In this document: positions 1 through 11,127 of the stretch, piece after piece
Numbering within the stretch: position 1 is the first letter of the stretch
How the letters are laid out: each line of letters opens with the position of its first letter
NCBI RefSeq assembly: GCF_000003815.2
Contig: NC_049995.1
Span: 2,214,154-2,278,153, forward strand
Source: Branchiostoma floridae
Lineage: Eukaryota; Chordata; Leptocardii; Amphioxiformes; Branchiostomatidae
Length of the DNA stretch: 64,000 nt
Direction of reading: 5' to 3'
Position numbers and translations under genes: made by a program
The notes under the pieces: generated by a model
Database searches by the model: none
Told to the model about the DNA's origin: nothing
Seen by the model: the letters and a program-made list of their open reading frames with translations, nothing else

Positions 1-942
1 CTGTCAGAACATGTGACTATGAGAGCAGAATAGACGACTCACCTCCATTCGTGGGGGGCCGGCATGTTGGGATTCTCGGCCTTCCGGGCCGCCCAGCGGG
101 CCCGGGAGACCCGTCCTTTCCCCTGGGGCCAGCTGGGCCGACAGGTCCAGGGGGTCCTGGTGGGCCAGGGGGTCCGACAGAGGCAGGGCCAGGTGGGCCC
201 ATGGGTCCAGTCTTCCCTGGAGGTCCAGGGGGTCCGGCAGAGGCAGGGCCTGGTGGCCCCACGGGTCCGGTCTTTCCTGGAAGTCCAGGGGGTCCGACAG
301 AGGCAGGGCCAGGTGGGCCCATGGGTCCAGTCTTCCCTGGAGGTCCAGGGGGTCCGGCAGAGGCAGGGCCTGGTGGCCCCACGGGTCCGGTCTTTCCTGG
401 AAGTCCAGGGGGTCCGACAGAGGCAGGGCCAGGTGGGCCCATGGGTCCGGTCTTCCCTGGAGGTCCAGGAGGTCCGGCAGAGGCAGGGCCTGGTGGCCCC
501 ACGGGTCCGGTCTTTCCTGGAAGTCCAGGGGGCCCGGCAGAGGCAGGGCCAGGTGGCCCCCTGGGTCCGGTCTTCCCTGGAGGTCCAGGAGGTCCGGCAG
601 AAGCAGGACCAGACGGCCCCGCGGGTCCGGTCTTCCCTGGAGGGCCGGGTGGCCCAGGGGGTCCGACATGGCCAGGTGGTCCAGCTGACACCACAGGTCC
701 CTTTTCACCTGTAAAATGTCAGTTCATTTTTATAATGCAGATATGGTACGGCGAGATTGCAGCACGAAATGTTTAAGTTTTAAAAGGCCTCAATGTGTAA
801 ACCAAGCTGCTACGGGGCCCAGACCTACGCCACTTCTTTCCTACATCAAAAACTATCTACTACCAATTATGAAGACCTAAAGCATGTGTAGGCCCTCCAC
901 CCAACACCCCCACAAATCCACCCACCCACGCGCCCATCCACA

Positions 943-973
<31 letters not shown>

Positions 974-3900
974 CGCACACACACAAACCGGAAGTTCTGC
1001 TACAGCACCAACGTCAATCACCAAAGGGTTCAAGATCGATTTTGACCTTTGCGCATGTAACGTACACCTAACCACATATTAAACATTATCGCAGTTCACC
1101 TTGAGGTTTCTTGTAGGATACGTCGAAGATGCGGGACCACACGCAAAGAGTACAAAAACTATACCTCTAGTTTTCATGCAGGTAATAATTTACTAGATAT
1201 AGGATGCCACAACGAAAGGTGCAAGATATCCAAGTTACAACAACGCCCTTGCTTTAGAAATGTACTCTAGAATATCACTACTTACGTTCCAGTTTGTCCA
1301 TCCGTTGTCCAGTGACCCCATTACATTTATTCATCTCTCCTGCGAGAGCAGTGACCATATCTATGAAAACAAAGTTTTGCGAAAATTATCATAAAATGAA
1401 ACAAAATGTTAACCAAATATAGAGTTCCTTATGTAAGACTTTATCTAAAAAAATGAATGTATAGTAAAATAATACGGAATTCAATTATTTAAGTCACAAT
1501 TATAGCATACATATCTAATGTACATATGACTCCAGTTATCTCACTGACATATGTGAGTAGGATTTGTTAAATACAAGTGTATAATCAAAGGCAAGAGATG
1601 ACCAGAATTTTCTAATTCTTAATGCTATCCATCGCTTTGTGTCCGTATGTCAGTCTAAACGGGCGTTGAGATAGAAGGAAAATGTCCAGATTTTCCATGA
1701 TGTACAAAATGACCAATAAACTGGTGGACGTACCAACTGATAAGTATCTAATACCCGCTCAAAAAAGAACAAGAAACAGTCATTCCTTCAAATACCAGAG
1801 TTACCAACCTAGGATTGATGTGTTCAAAAATTCGTACTTTCCCAGAACTATCGTAGAGTGGAATTTGTTATCACCAAGTACAGTAGGGGCATCTTCTCTG
1901 GGTAGTTTTAAAGAACGCTTGCAGATAGATGTGCAAAAGTTAGGGGTAACGAGTCGTTCGGTGTAATATAACCAGCTGCTGCTGCGCGGCGTGCATGCGA
2001 AGCTGGTGTGTTACGCCGAACGGCGGTTACAGTGAATGGCTATATAGATACAGATATAGAATAGAATAGAATAGAATAGAATAAAATAGAATAGAATAAA
2101 ATAGAATAGAATAGAACACTTTGTTTTTAGACTAGTACTTACATTCCAGTCGGGTAAACCGGTTGCCTGTGTCTACGGAAAGCTTCACTAACTCTCCAGA
2201 AAGCGTAATGACTTTGACTGAAATAGAAAAAAAAATAAAGAAAATTAAAGTTCTGCTGCAGTACCAAGGTCGCATACCAGGGGGCCCAAAATTTACATTG
2301 ATCTTGGTCTTCCAAACCCCTACCCACATAACAAATATCGTAGTCCATCAAGAGGTTCTCAAGGTATGATGATCACAAATATCAGGAAACACACACACAC
2401 ACACGCCCGCACACATACAAATACACACACACACACGCGTGCGCGCGCGCACAGACAGACAGACACGCCAAAAACTATAACGTTACCTCCATTTTTCATA
2501 GAGGTAATAAAACCATGGCTGCGTTCTTCTTTTTTCCTTCTTATTCTGCCAGTAGCCAATCAGAGCTTAGGTTAGATATTAGCTGTTGATGCAACTATGG
2601 ACAATTTGTAGCCAATCAGAGCTTAGGTTAGATATTAGCTGTTGATGCAAATATGAGCAATTTGTAGCCAATCAGAGCTTAGGTTAGATATTAGCTGTTG
2701 ATGTAACTATGGACAATTTGTAGCCAATCAGAGCTTAGGTTAGATATTAGCTGTCGATGCAAATATGAGCAATTTGTAGCCAATCAGAGCTTAGGTTAGA
2801 TATTAGCTGTTGATGCAAATATGAGCAATTTGTAGCCAATCAGAGCTTAGGTTAGATATTAGCTGTTGATGTAACTATGGACAATTTGTAGCCAATCAGA
2901 GCTTAGGTTAGATATTAGCTGTTGATGCAACTATGGACAATTTGTAGCCAATCAGAGCTTAGGTTAGATATTAGCTGTTGATGCAAATATGAGCAATTTG
3001 TAGCCAATCAGAGCTTAGGTTAGATATTAGCTGTTGATGTAACTATGGACAATTTGTAGCCAATCAGAGCTTAGGTTAGATATTAGCTGTCGATGCAAAT
3101 ATGAGCAATCTGTAGCCAATCAGAGCTTATTCTGTTATATAACTGTTCTGTTGTAAATTTGACACCTATAAACCGGTAAAGTACAAATGTATTGTGTGCA
3201 AGTAACCTTTCTAGTTACAGCAAGTTCTCCAATATTGAAAATAAAACAAAACTTACCCGTAAAGTATGGCAGAAGAATGGCGACGACCACGACGAACATT
3301 ATCCCGGCGATTTGCAACAGCTTCTTACAAATGCTCCAACATTTTTCCCTGATCATGATGTCAGTGTCCGCATCGTAGTCATAAGCTGTTCATGAGTGCA
3401 AACAAACATAAAAACTCATGATCAACTCCTCTAGCTCTCTAAGTTGGAATGGCATCAGCACCATTGTAGAAAACAAACTAAGAAAGAGAATAATTAGGAT
3501 ATTACCAATTAAAAATGATTCAACTATGCCCATTCTATTGTTGATTTGCTAAGTTTATGTGTTGACTGACAGAGCAGTATTTTGTATTGTACACATAGTA
3601 CATCCATTGTCGTTTAGTTCCTTGTCTGTATAGACCGACTGACAGTAGTATTAGTTAAAACGACTCTTAGACCTTTATTTTTAAGCCCCAAAGACACATA
3701 TGATGATTGTCGTCATTACTTCTGCCTATTAAAGAAACTGCAAACCAATGGATCGTAAGAACGTAAGAACGCGTAAAGCTAAGGGCACAACCCGCCGTAC
3801 GTGCAATTTGTCCGTACGTTTTTTGGGGAGGCTACGTCCGCCACGTATTGCTGAAAACGTGGGGAACGACTTTCAAGAGCAGGGAGGGAGTACGTCAACA

Positions 3901-6900
3901 CACGGCACACAAAGTTTTGCCTGCACCTTAAGTTCTACGGCGTGTTTGCGTGCAAATCCGTCGAGTTCGTACGGAGGCGGTACTTACCACTTACAGATCC
4001 CAAAATATTGCCCACGTTTTGGCACGTAGACACCACGTATTTGCACGTACGGCGGGTTGTGCCCTTAGCTTTATAAACGAACAGATGTAGACCTTTTCTT
4101 ACAATCTCCAAATAGATCTATCGGGGGCAAAGACAGAATTCAGGGCTAAACAATGAAAGAAAGATTATTAAAACCTGTAACCATATATTGGCCAAACAGT
4201 TCAAGAAAATACAACCTCTTTTTTTGGGGGGGGGGGGGGGGTTGTCGGGGAAATTGGAAATGTACATAAAATCTGTCCACGTTGCATTCACATTCGTGAT
4301 TTGAGCAAAGCCGATAGGAGTGTTCACATTCAAGAAATCAATCCGGATAAGCCATTGCCTTTGAATCGGATTCGATGTTTAATCCGCTTGACTTTTGTTT
4401 ATAATTAGTGTGAACTGGGTCCTTGACAAAATCTAGACGGCAATCACATTAGGAACTGAAAAGTGCCCTACCTGTCCGTGACACGTACAGACTGTTGGGT
4501 ATATTCGCAGCCATGTTCGCAATTGTCCTCCAGTCGGTCGGAGGCGGCTGCATGGGTGTGGTACCTGCAGAAAAAACACAAACTTTGATAAGCGTTTCTT
4601 CAAGAACATATAAACCTCCCAGTTAAGGCTTAGGTCACGATTCGAAAAAGGGGCCCTGCCGGGCAATTCACGGGCTGTTTTTTGGCACTTTCGGGCGTGA
4701 CCCCTGCGTTGCCCTGTGGGACACCTCGCGGCTGCCGGGGTATTTTGAGGCCCGGCCGGGACCCTGGTTCAATTTAAGTCTGAGTTAAAATGAACCAGGG
4801 ACCCGCTCGTACAACCACCCCGCGACCTAATCGTGACAACACCGAGAGGGACCCCTCCGGTTGCCGGCAGTCTGTCGGAATAAATTCGTTACGTCAAAGA
4901 CCAGGTTTACGGAATAAAAGTGTGTAATTCGTAACACCGGGTCAAATATGTGACGTCACAGATCACGTGAAAGGACAAAAGCCGTGAACTTACACGTATC
5001 ACACAGTTCTCGTATTACAGTGGAGTTAAGTGCATAGCGCTATACCAAGGGAAAGGAGAAGACCAGGGGAAACAGCCCTTAGCCCACTAGGCAGGCGGAA
5101 GAATTCAGCAACAGAAACTTCTGCAGACAAGGGCTGAACAGAGGGGGATAGGACAACACACCACGCAACAGACCACATAATAGGCTGCATCACTGAGAAG
5201 CAGGACGAACAGATAGCCTCCTTCATAGAAAGCTTCTATGTTTTTTACGATATTACAACCCCAGACTATAGAAACAAGCTGAAGAAAGATGTTTGGCTGA
5301 AGAAGGACGTTTCCTCTGCAATGGCCGACGGAACGCCAAACTTGCAGTCATTCGGACCCATAAGCCATTTTTTTCGTTTTACAAATATAAAAATATAGGC
5401 CTCAACAGTTTGGCAAGTCATCCGCCGACATTAAAAATTCCAATAACATGTTTATTTAGTTTAGTTTAGAAACGTAACAGTGCCGCACGTCAGTGCGAGT
5501 GCGAGGAAAAGTTGGCGAAAAAAACCGTGCCGCAGTGAACGGACCCCGACGTACCGCACCAGTACTCCAAGTTCAATGATGTACTACCTTAAGTGAATGC
5601 AGGCAATGCTTGTTTTTATACCCCTTAAAGAGTGCCCACCAGGAGCCTGCCTGGTTCCCTGCCGTTGTTCGCAGGGCATGCGGCAGGGACCCTACAACTG
5701 CCCCACCGGGCTGTGAGAGACAAACGTTACCCTGTCGGACCCCGCAGGGGTGACTACAGGACACCGTCAGAACATCTGACGGGTGTCTGCCGGAGACGAA
5801 CCTAGGAAGGTGGAAATTTTTTAAAGAAAAATGACGGGGTGCCCGCCGGAACACTCCGGGACCCCCATGGGGCAGCGCGAAGGCAACGTTTGATTGTGAC
5901 CACGACAGCCGGTAAACAGCCGGTGTCCGCCCGACTTCAGAGCCCGGCCGGGGCTACATCCCTGACGGGCACCGGGCCAATTGTGACCCTAGCCTAAGCA
6001 TGTATAGTCATAAGACAGTTGTATAGAATAGACACTGGTTACTGTATACTATCTGTACCCATGCAATTAGCCTACGGGCAGCAATTTGCAAATAATTAAT
6101 CTATTCATTATTTATCATTATTATAAGATATACTGAAAATATACTAGGGTGTTAAGTATTAATCGTAATTGTAAGCATTAGGTATAATATGTAATGAAAG
6201 AAAACATTGAAAACAAACACGTAAAATGAATACTGTGCAATAATTACAGAAGAACTCAAAAATTTAAATCATCAAACTGTAACATCCAATCTTAACTGAC
6301 GTGGCGTTTAGAAATATCAGTATATCAGTGGATAAAATTTGATCAAGATAGCTAACTGGAAGGAAAATATCAGAGAAAAGTGTATTATTTTAAGTACTGT
6401 CATATTCTTCGTTTTACATATCTTTTATTACATATCTTTTGACTAACTTCATATATTGAGAGAAACAACATGAGACGAAAATATAAATAGATTATACCAT
6501 TTTCCCCATAACTATTAAAATCAGGGTGTATAAGCACACTACTTCATGCGTATTCAACAAATTGGTTCTATATTATTAACTGTAGCTTGTACTAAGAATT
6601 ATTGTCAATTGTAACAGCTAACAGAAAACAGCATTTTGAATTTCAAAATAAATTTCTATGTTATAGATCAGATGTTCCTAATACCCCCCCTCACATTAAG
6701 CGCGATTCGATCGGACGACGAGTCTGCGAGCTCTAAATTACGAGGAGGCATGACCCTGCTGCCGACGAAGAAATGGTAGAGTTTCATCCCCCCTTCCCGT
6801 CAGGGTCATGCCTCCTCGTAATTTAGAGCTCGCAGACTCGTCGTCCGATCGATTTTCGCCTAATGTGAGGGGGTATTAGGGCGCTGTCAAATGGGTCGTA

Positions 6901-7366
6901 CGATCGTCGTACGATTTTGATGCCATAGCCATAGGATTTTCAAGCAGGTCGCGACAGAACCAACCACCGACACGGATCCAAAACAGCACTTTGTGTACCC
7001 AGACAGTTGACCTTACAGGAGACGTGCATTTTTGGGTGCCCATTTTTGTCCTCCAAAATGTCCGAAGTTAGCGATCGTGCGACGATCTCACGACCGCTCC
7101 CCTAATACCCCCGTCACATTTGGCGAAAGTAGATCGGACGACGATTCTGCGGCAATCGCCCGAGCCTCGCTTAAAATTACAACTTTATTGCACAACAATT
7201 GTACAAGGCAGAAAGTATGGCTCATATGTGACAGGGACGGTTTTTAGGTGAAAAATGCGCCCGAAGATCGTGGGTAATGTTACAGGGGTATACACAGAGA
7301 CTTTATAACTACAGCCAGCTTACCTCCTCTGTTTCCAGTCCGGGGCTGTCGCTGCCCTCCCGACAT
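1..7366 (-). CDS. Type II transmembrane collagen-like protein, 5' part of gene (partial)
   Basis: Five exons read on the minus strand join in one frame: 7366-7324, 3385-3257, 2217-2143, 1360-1286 and 708-43. Each has AG/GT borders and every junction is phase 1. The product starts [14 protein letters not shown], then an acidic-tyrosine cytosolic stretch (AYDYDADTD) and a basic segment ([10 protein letters not shown]). A hydrophobic membrane span without signal peptide features follows, then two 25-residue linker segments and at least 222 residues of Gly-X-Y. N-terminus inside and collagen outside is the layout of membrane collagens and collagen-type scavenger receptors. The Gly-X-Y run breaks down just before the last donor ([13 protein letters not shown]), so a C-terminal head, possibly lectin- or fibrinogen-like, probably lies beyond the left edge. 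I cannot name an orthologue. The exon structure is convincing; ligand and function are unknown. Confidence 0.8.
43..708 (-). CDS. Exon 5 of transmembrane collagen gene (222-codon Gly-X-Y exon)
   Basis: Acceptor TTTTACAG, donor GAGGTGAG, phase 1 to 1. About 200 residues are uninterrupted Gly-X-Y triplets. The bulk is a 60-bp (20-residue) repeat with the core GKTGP, present about eight times. Two variants alternate (Leu/Pro and Val/Met forms), giving a 120-bp higher-order unit with copies identical over full lines, so expansion or homogenisation is recent. The long open frames on the opposite strand are shadows of the repeat. Confidence 0.85.
941..986. repeat. (CA)n microsatellite
   Basis: Nearly pure CA dinucleotides with a few CG interruptions, in the intron between collagen exons 4 and 5. 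Confidence 0.9.
988..1195. repeat. Diverged interspersed repeat (TTCTGCTACAGCACCA family)
   Basis: Begins GAAGTTCTGCTACAG and ends near a CATGCAGGTAATA motif next to the CA repeat. It resembles the copies at 2240, 20508, 37036 and 39700, which share TTCTGCT(A/G)CAGTACC, GGGGGCCCAAAAT and a GAGTTATCTTGTTCAC tail. Likely a SINE or LINE 3' end; the family name is not known to me. Confidence 0.4.
1286..1360 (-). CDS. Exon 4 of transmembrane collagen gene (25-codon linker B)
   Basis: Also exactly 75 bp and phase 1 to 1 (acceptor TTTCATAG, donor CGTAAG). It encodes [15 protein letters not shown] followed by [10 protein letters not shown]. Same length, phase and core pattern as exon 3, plus one Cys that could form an interchain disulfide. 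It splices directly into the collagen exon, giving DKLEREKGPV. Confidence 0.65.
1600..2116 (+). pseudogene. 5'-truncated non-LTR retrotransposon (reverse transcriptase C-terminus)
   Basis: An open frame at 1682-1966 encodes the typical tail of CR1/L2-like reverse transcriptases: RRKM...[11 protein letters not shown], then [11 protein letters not shown], then the hallmark [14 protein letters not shown]. Upstream frames are broken. The 3' end is a run of AGAAT pentamers (about 2057-2115), as expected for the simple-repeat tail of this LINE type. It lies in an intron of the collagen gene, antisense to it. A dead fragment, not a host gene. Confidence 0.75.
2057..2115. repeat. (AGAAT)n microsatellite, LINE 3' tail
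   Basis: About ten imperfect AGAAT/AAAAT units directly after the LINE fragment, probably its own terminal repeat. Confidence 0.8.
2143..2217 (-). CDS. Exon 3 of transmembrane collagen gene (25-codon linker A)
   Basis: Exactly 75 bp, phase 1 to 1, acceptor TTTCAG, donor TGTAAGT. It encodes [14 protein letters not shown] followed by [11 protein letters not shown], an amphipathic heptad-like stalk segment. It aligns with exon 4 at LSGE/LAGE, TG-R and LE, so the two are duplicated exons. Probably a trimerising stalk between membrane and collagen. Confidence 0.65.
2240..2515 (+). repeat. Interspersed repeat with internal (CA)n/(ACAG)n tract
   Basis: Starts AAAGTTCTGCTGCAGTACC, continues GGGGGCCCAAAATTTACATT, then an ACAC/ACGC tract (2391-2465) with CAGACAGACAGACA, ending near CATAGAGGTAATA. 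Same family as 20508-20690. The simple repeat after the body suggests a retroposon tail. Confidence 0.5.
2554..3130. repeat. 56-bp tandem repeat, ten units plus a partial eleventh
   Basis: Each 56-bp unit starts AGCCAATCAGAGCTTAGG. Units differ at CAACTATGGACA / CAAATATGAGCA / TAACTATGGACA / CGATGCAAATATGAG; naming these a, b, d and c by type, the order is a-b-d-c, b-d, a-b-d-c. That is a four-unit (224-bp) higher-order repeat with an inserted pair. Every unit carries a CCAAT motif. It sits in the intron between collagen exons 2 and 3. Confidence 0.95.
3257..3385 (-). CDS. Exon 2 of transmembrane collagen gene (membrane anchor)
   Basis: A 43-codon exon between a CAG acceptor and a GGTAAG donor, phase 1 to 1. 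It encodes the end of the acidic cytosolic tail, the basic Cys-containing stop [11 protein letters not shown], and a span of about 20 hydrophobic residues ([17 protein letters not shown]). Positive charge on the N-terminal side predicts type II topology. The two Cys next to the membrane could be acylated (inference). Confidence 0.75.
3774..4073. mobile_element. 300-bp MITE with ~33-bp terminal inverted repeats
   Basis: The ends TAAAGCTAAGGGCACAACCC and its reverse complement at 4041-4073 match for about 33 bp, continuing CGCCGTACGTGCAA. The interior is rich in CGTACG-type motifs and has no transposase. The open frame inside is incidental. Confidence 0.85.
4214..4245. repeat. T-run then G-run homopolymer
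   Basis: About seven T followed by about 18 G; low complexity and a possible assembly weak point. Confidence 0.8.
4628..5998. mobile_element. Candidate ~1.37-kb TIR element, non-autonomous
   Basis: The left end reads GGCTTAGGTCACGATTCG then GGCCCTGCCGGGCAATT. The right end in reverse complement reads GCTTAGGCTAGGGTCACAATT then GGCCCGGTGCCCGTC. The subterminal parts are GC-rich and full of GCCGGG blocks; the middle has no coding frame of note. Ends are imperfect, so the borders are approximate. Confidence 0.5.
6677..6880. mobile_element. Foldback MITE with ~90-bp arms
   Basis: CCTAATACCCCCCCTCACATT at the left and its reverse complement at 6880. The arms (CGGACGACGAGTCTGCGAGC, CTCTAAATTACGAGGAGGCA) pair over most of their length around a ~40-bp loop. 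Confidence 0.9.
7100..7295. mobile_element. Related diverged MITE (CCTAATACCCCCGTCACATT end)
   Basis: The left end resembles the 6677 element (TACCCCCGTCACATT, GATCGGACGACGA). The right end is a weaker inverted match (TACCCCTGTAACATT on minus). The stretch 6881-7099 also carries ATCGTCGTACGAT motifs, so 6677-7295 is a small cluster of these elements between collagen exons 1 and 2. Confidence 0.55.
7324..7366 (-). CDS. Exon 1 of transmembrane collagen gene (start codon, cytosolic tail)
   Basis: The ATG is at 7366-7364. Fourteen codons rich in Gly, Arg and Gln are followed by the donor GGTAAG at phase 1. The start was chosen because it is the only in-frame ATG upstream of the transmembrane exon that splices in phase. 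The 5'UTR continues rightwards; no TATA box is obvious. Confidence 0.65.
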
Positions 7367-7774
7367 GATGCCGCTTGTCAGGTTTCTGTGATTCTTCTGT
7401 TCAGCAAGAACACACGTCCTTCACCGGGCTAGGCTGCTGGTGATTTGAGAGGAGCACGAGACCAAAACTACTTTGTCCCTCTCTCATAAAAATATCAAAT
7501 GAAAATATGAAAGTAGATCAAAGACTCAATTGAATCGCACTGTGCGAAATCCAGACAAATTACTTGGATCAGTTGGTTCACTAAATATGAAGACAGGCTA
7601 CTTACATGTATATATATTATTTTTGTTGCCTTTTCTTTCCATACGTAAATGTGATGCTTTATAGTTTGCATTTCTGCTTGATTGTACACAATACTCTATT
7701 AAAGTGAAACCCGGCGATGCTATATATTAATAAAAACCATCTTTGCCTCAGTTTTTGGCAGTTTCCAATTTCGC

Positions 7775-7955
7775 CCGTAATTTCCTTCCTTATAATACAC
7801 TTTTGCCGGCCATTTCTTGTTATACTGGGTCGTTTGTGCTTCTACGGGCCGGTAGTACAAGCAACCCAGTACACGTTTAAAAGAAATGGCGAACAAAAAT
7901 GTATTATGGCCCCCTAAAAAACGATAAAAAGGCACAGAGAGCCTACTATGCCATA
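7775..7955. mobile_element. Foldback element, TAATACACTTTTGC family
   Basis: The left arm CGTAATTTCC...ATAATACACTTTTGCCGGCC pairs loosely with the right arm ending AATGTATTATG...GCACAGAGAGCC. It matches the better-preserved copy at 39943-40119 (TAATACACTTTTGCTGGCCG, ACTGGGTCG, TAGAGAGCCTGCTATGG). It lies just upstream of the collagen gene start. Confidence 0.5.
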
Positions 7956-8260
7956 GAGTTTACCCGATACCAATGCTGTGGAAGATGGTACTAGGTAGAA
8001 ATAGTTATAGAAGGGTTTTTGTACATTTCATATTGAAGAATACAACATAATTAATATTCATGCGCAACTGTAAATATTTATGTGTATCAATATTACCTAC
8101 TTTATACTGGCGTTGTTTGATTTTTTTATCTATGCTGTGTCCACCGCCACATCATTAGCAGCTGTACTGAACTGAATAACATTTTTACAATACAGTACGC
8201 TTGCGAGTGGCGGTGAGGTGGGCATTTACTTTTCGTTTAAAGTTCTGTAAGTCTCTGGTA

Positions 8261-9003
8261 CAGTGGAAGCCGCTTAATTGCACACCTAATTTGCCAGCGA
8301 ATTTCGTGCAATTATCCGGCGTGTGCGATAATGCGGAGTTGGTCATTTGGACCACACCACCACGGGCGGAGGGGCCAAGAGGTGGTATGGGAGCGAGGTA
8401 GCATAATACAAATTTGACATTCATTGACACAAGGAAAGCAGACACACATAATGTACATGTCATTAACTTTATTCATAAATGTTAACAAGGAACTGCACTA
8501 CAGTATACGATTATATAGCTTCCTGATCACGAAACTAAAGCACTGAACCGCCGAAGGCGAGTGTTATTCCGTCTGTAGGACCCGAGTCGCTGTGTGGTTT
8601 CCGACTGGCCGCCAAGAACTTAGAACCATTGCATAAGTATTTCACCGCCACCCTAATTACAGTAATTAGACAATGGACAGATAGAGAACAGTTGTTATTG
8701 AGTATGTCATAGCAAGTTGTCTACCAAATCCAAACCATAATCGCTTTCTTTTGATCCCAATAACAAAGGCAGTTATCGGGTTATTTGTACCGTGTTTGAC
8801 GATTTTTGTCGCGCATTTCTGTCAATTTGTCGACGATGTTTGACGAATTTTTTTGCAATTATCCGGCGTTGGTGATTTTTCACCGTGCAGAGAAGCGAAG
8901 TCACTAACAATGGAGTGAATGGGAGACGGTTTGGGATTTGGGAATTCCGTGCAATTACCCGAAGTTTGCGTTTATCCGAGGTGCAATTAACTGGCTTCCA
9001 CTG
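8261..9003. mobile_element. 743-bp non-autonomous Tc1/mariner-pogo-like element
   Basis: TA target duplication on both sides. The TIRs CAGTGGAAGCCGCTTAATTG and, on minus, CAGTGGAAGCCAGTTAATTG continue into subterminal repeats of GTGCAATTATCCGGCG. TA flanks plus a CAGT start are typical of pogo/Tigger relatives; this assignment rests on ends only. No transposase frame. A fragment of the same family is at 44243-44360. Confidence 0.75.
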
Positions 9004-9417
9004 TATCTACAATGTCGTGTGGAAGGCAGTTCCATAGCTTAACGATAGCAGGAAGAAAGGTTCTTTTGTTTCTAGTTCATAATCTCCAATCAGATCTTTC
9101 TGTTGGCACGACGCGTGTAGTTCTGCAATGTTGATTGAATGAACATAGAAAGAAAGAATAAAGAAAGACGGTATAACAAAGCAAATCATTATTGGGGGTC
9201 TTAAATTTTTGAATAAAGGTAAAACTAATCATATTGGCTGAGTCTCAAACAACACAATTTGTACAGTCGAGACAAATCATGGGGATACGTGATTGTTTAA
9301 GTCACGACATACTTTAAAGAAAGGTCACAACATGTAATGCTTACAGGAAAAACACCCTCTACTATCTGCAAAGTAAATACATTGAACATTTAGCAGAAAA
9401 AAAGTTTTAAGTGACCA

Positions 9418-9777
9418 TTAGGCCACACCAATTTAATTTCTTGGTTCACGGATTTTTTCATAAAAATATGGAGCGAGAGGGCGAAATAAAAATTGTAAAC
9501 TGGTTGGGGTAAAGGTAACGGCTAATCCAAAACATAAAGAAAAAAAGTTTTCAGCTTGAAAAAAGTACAAAAACACTATTTTTGTACAGTAACAGCACCT
9601 GTACCCACACTTTAAGGAGCTTATAATATAAAGGCCAATTTGCTACACCGGAAAGTTGGTGAATGGTTTCATTAATGGTGAAAATTTGCTGAGTGGTAAT
9701 TTTTATTTTATTTTTTTTCCCCAAAAATAGGAGCGAGCGAATCCGTGAACCAAGAAATTAAATCGGTGTGGCCTTAA
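9418..9777. mobile_element. ~360-bp TIR element (TTAGGCCACACCAATTTAA ends)
   Basis: About 38 bp at each end match in inverted orientation: AGGCCACACC(A/G)ATTTAA then TTTCTTGGTTCACGGAT. A second short inverted match is GGAGCGAG near both ends. The interior is AT-rich and non-coding. Confidence 0.75.
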
Positions 9778-10209
9778 CAAGAAACAAGAAGGTACCGATG
9801 ATTGGTAATAAAAACAGGCTTTAAACTATTTAACTTTACACTTATAATAATGTTAAATTTCTACTGGTAGATGAATCTGCAGACTTTGTGGGCAGAAAAA
9901 TGTTTAATTCATTAAAAAAAATGACAAAAAAGTCTCTTAGTAGTTAATTACAACCATCTTTGTAAACATTGTAAGTATTAGCACACATGCTTCACACATG
10001 TTGGTAACGTAATAAGGAAAGAATTGGAACTTACTTACTTATCCTCTCTTAATTTATAGTCTTATTGTAACATGTATCAGAACATGAATGGTATATCCAG
10101 ACTTGCTTGCTTGGCATATCCTATGAAGTAAAAAGTGGAAAACCAACATGAGTAACAGCATGTCCATTTTGCTCAAAGTGACTTTTAAAATTTCTTGCAT
10201 CCAGAGTTC

Positions 10210-10615
10210 TAGCCTGGATACCATACCCCAACCTCAAAATATCTTTTGTGTTGGGGTCTGGCAGGATGGCTGTAGAAATGTTCTCGAAGGCCCTTGATCA
10301 GAGGGAGGAGAACCTAGGATTAATGACCACTCACACCACAGGTAGCCAGCTGCAACACACAGCGTTGGTCAGCAGGCTATCACAGTAGCGAATCAGGTAC
10401 TTGGTGGCCACTGTTATGGATTCAAAAAATACAGTTGGGGGTCTTTAACCAATCATGGTAGGGGTGTAGTACCTCCTGCTGATCCTGCTGCTGTTCTATT
10501 GGTGGAGTTTTTTACCCACTATAAGGGGCAAAATTGAGAACCCGGCCTATCCCATCCGGCCAGACCCCTGCACGATAGATACTTGAGATCGGGCTGGGGT
10601 TTGGTAACCAGGCTA
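10210..10615. mobile_element. TAGCCTGG foldback element with perfect 9-bp target duplication
   Basis: Ends TAGCCTGGATACCA / TGGTAACCAGGCTA. Flanks are CCAGAGTTC at 10201-10209 and again at 10616-10624, exact. At 406 bp it is a long member of the family seen at 39528, 45242 and 51733. The interior repeats GGGGTCTGG and GATCGGGCTGGGG motifs on both arms. Confidence 0.85.
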
Positions 10616-11127
10616 CCAGAGTTCCAGCATCACAGGGAATTGTACGTTATACATGAAGCTTACAAAATTCAGCAGTAAACAAACATCTACACTCAAACAT
10701 TGCAAACATGTCCGGACAAAGCATTGTATATATCATTGTATGTGAGGAACTGTAAACTTTTACCCTAGCCCACAATGCACCACGACACCATGGGCAATTG
10801 GAACTGTGCAATTGCTTATAATAAGTTATACAACATGTCTTAAAATCAAACAGGTCTTTTCAAACGAAAAGAAACTGAAATTTACAAAAACAATTCTCAA
10901 AACCTTAACACTTTAATTTTGGCAAAAACAAGAAAAAGTGCTGTATAAGCTCCACATTGGGAGTAATAAGGCCTAGGAAAAAATGTGTGTTTCCTGTTTC
11001 AGTCCACAAAAAATTAGGGTCGGTAGGGATAACTTTTTTCTTTTTTGTTTTTAGGCTGGTCAAAACTCTATAGTGATACATATTGCAATAGAGTTGAACA
11101 AAGTTAACTGAAATGCATGAAGACACT

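Noticed and set aside
51-776. Long plus-strand frames over the collagen exon
   Set aside because: Both plus-strand frames are antisense shadows of the 60-bp Gly-X-Y repeat; only the minus frame has splice sites and joins to linker exons.
2554-3130. Regular repeats as a CRISPR array
   Set aside because: Head-to-tail 56-bp units with no unique spacers, in an animal intron.
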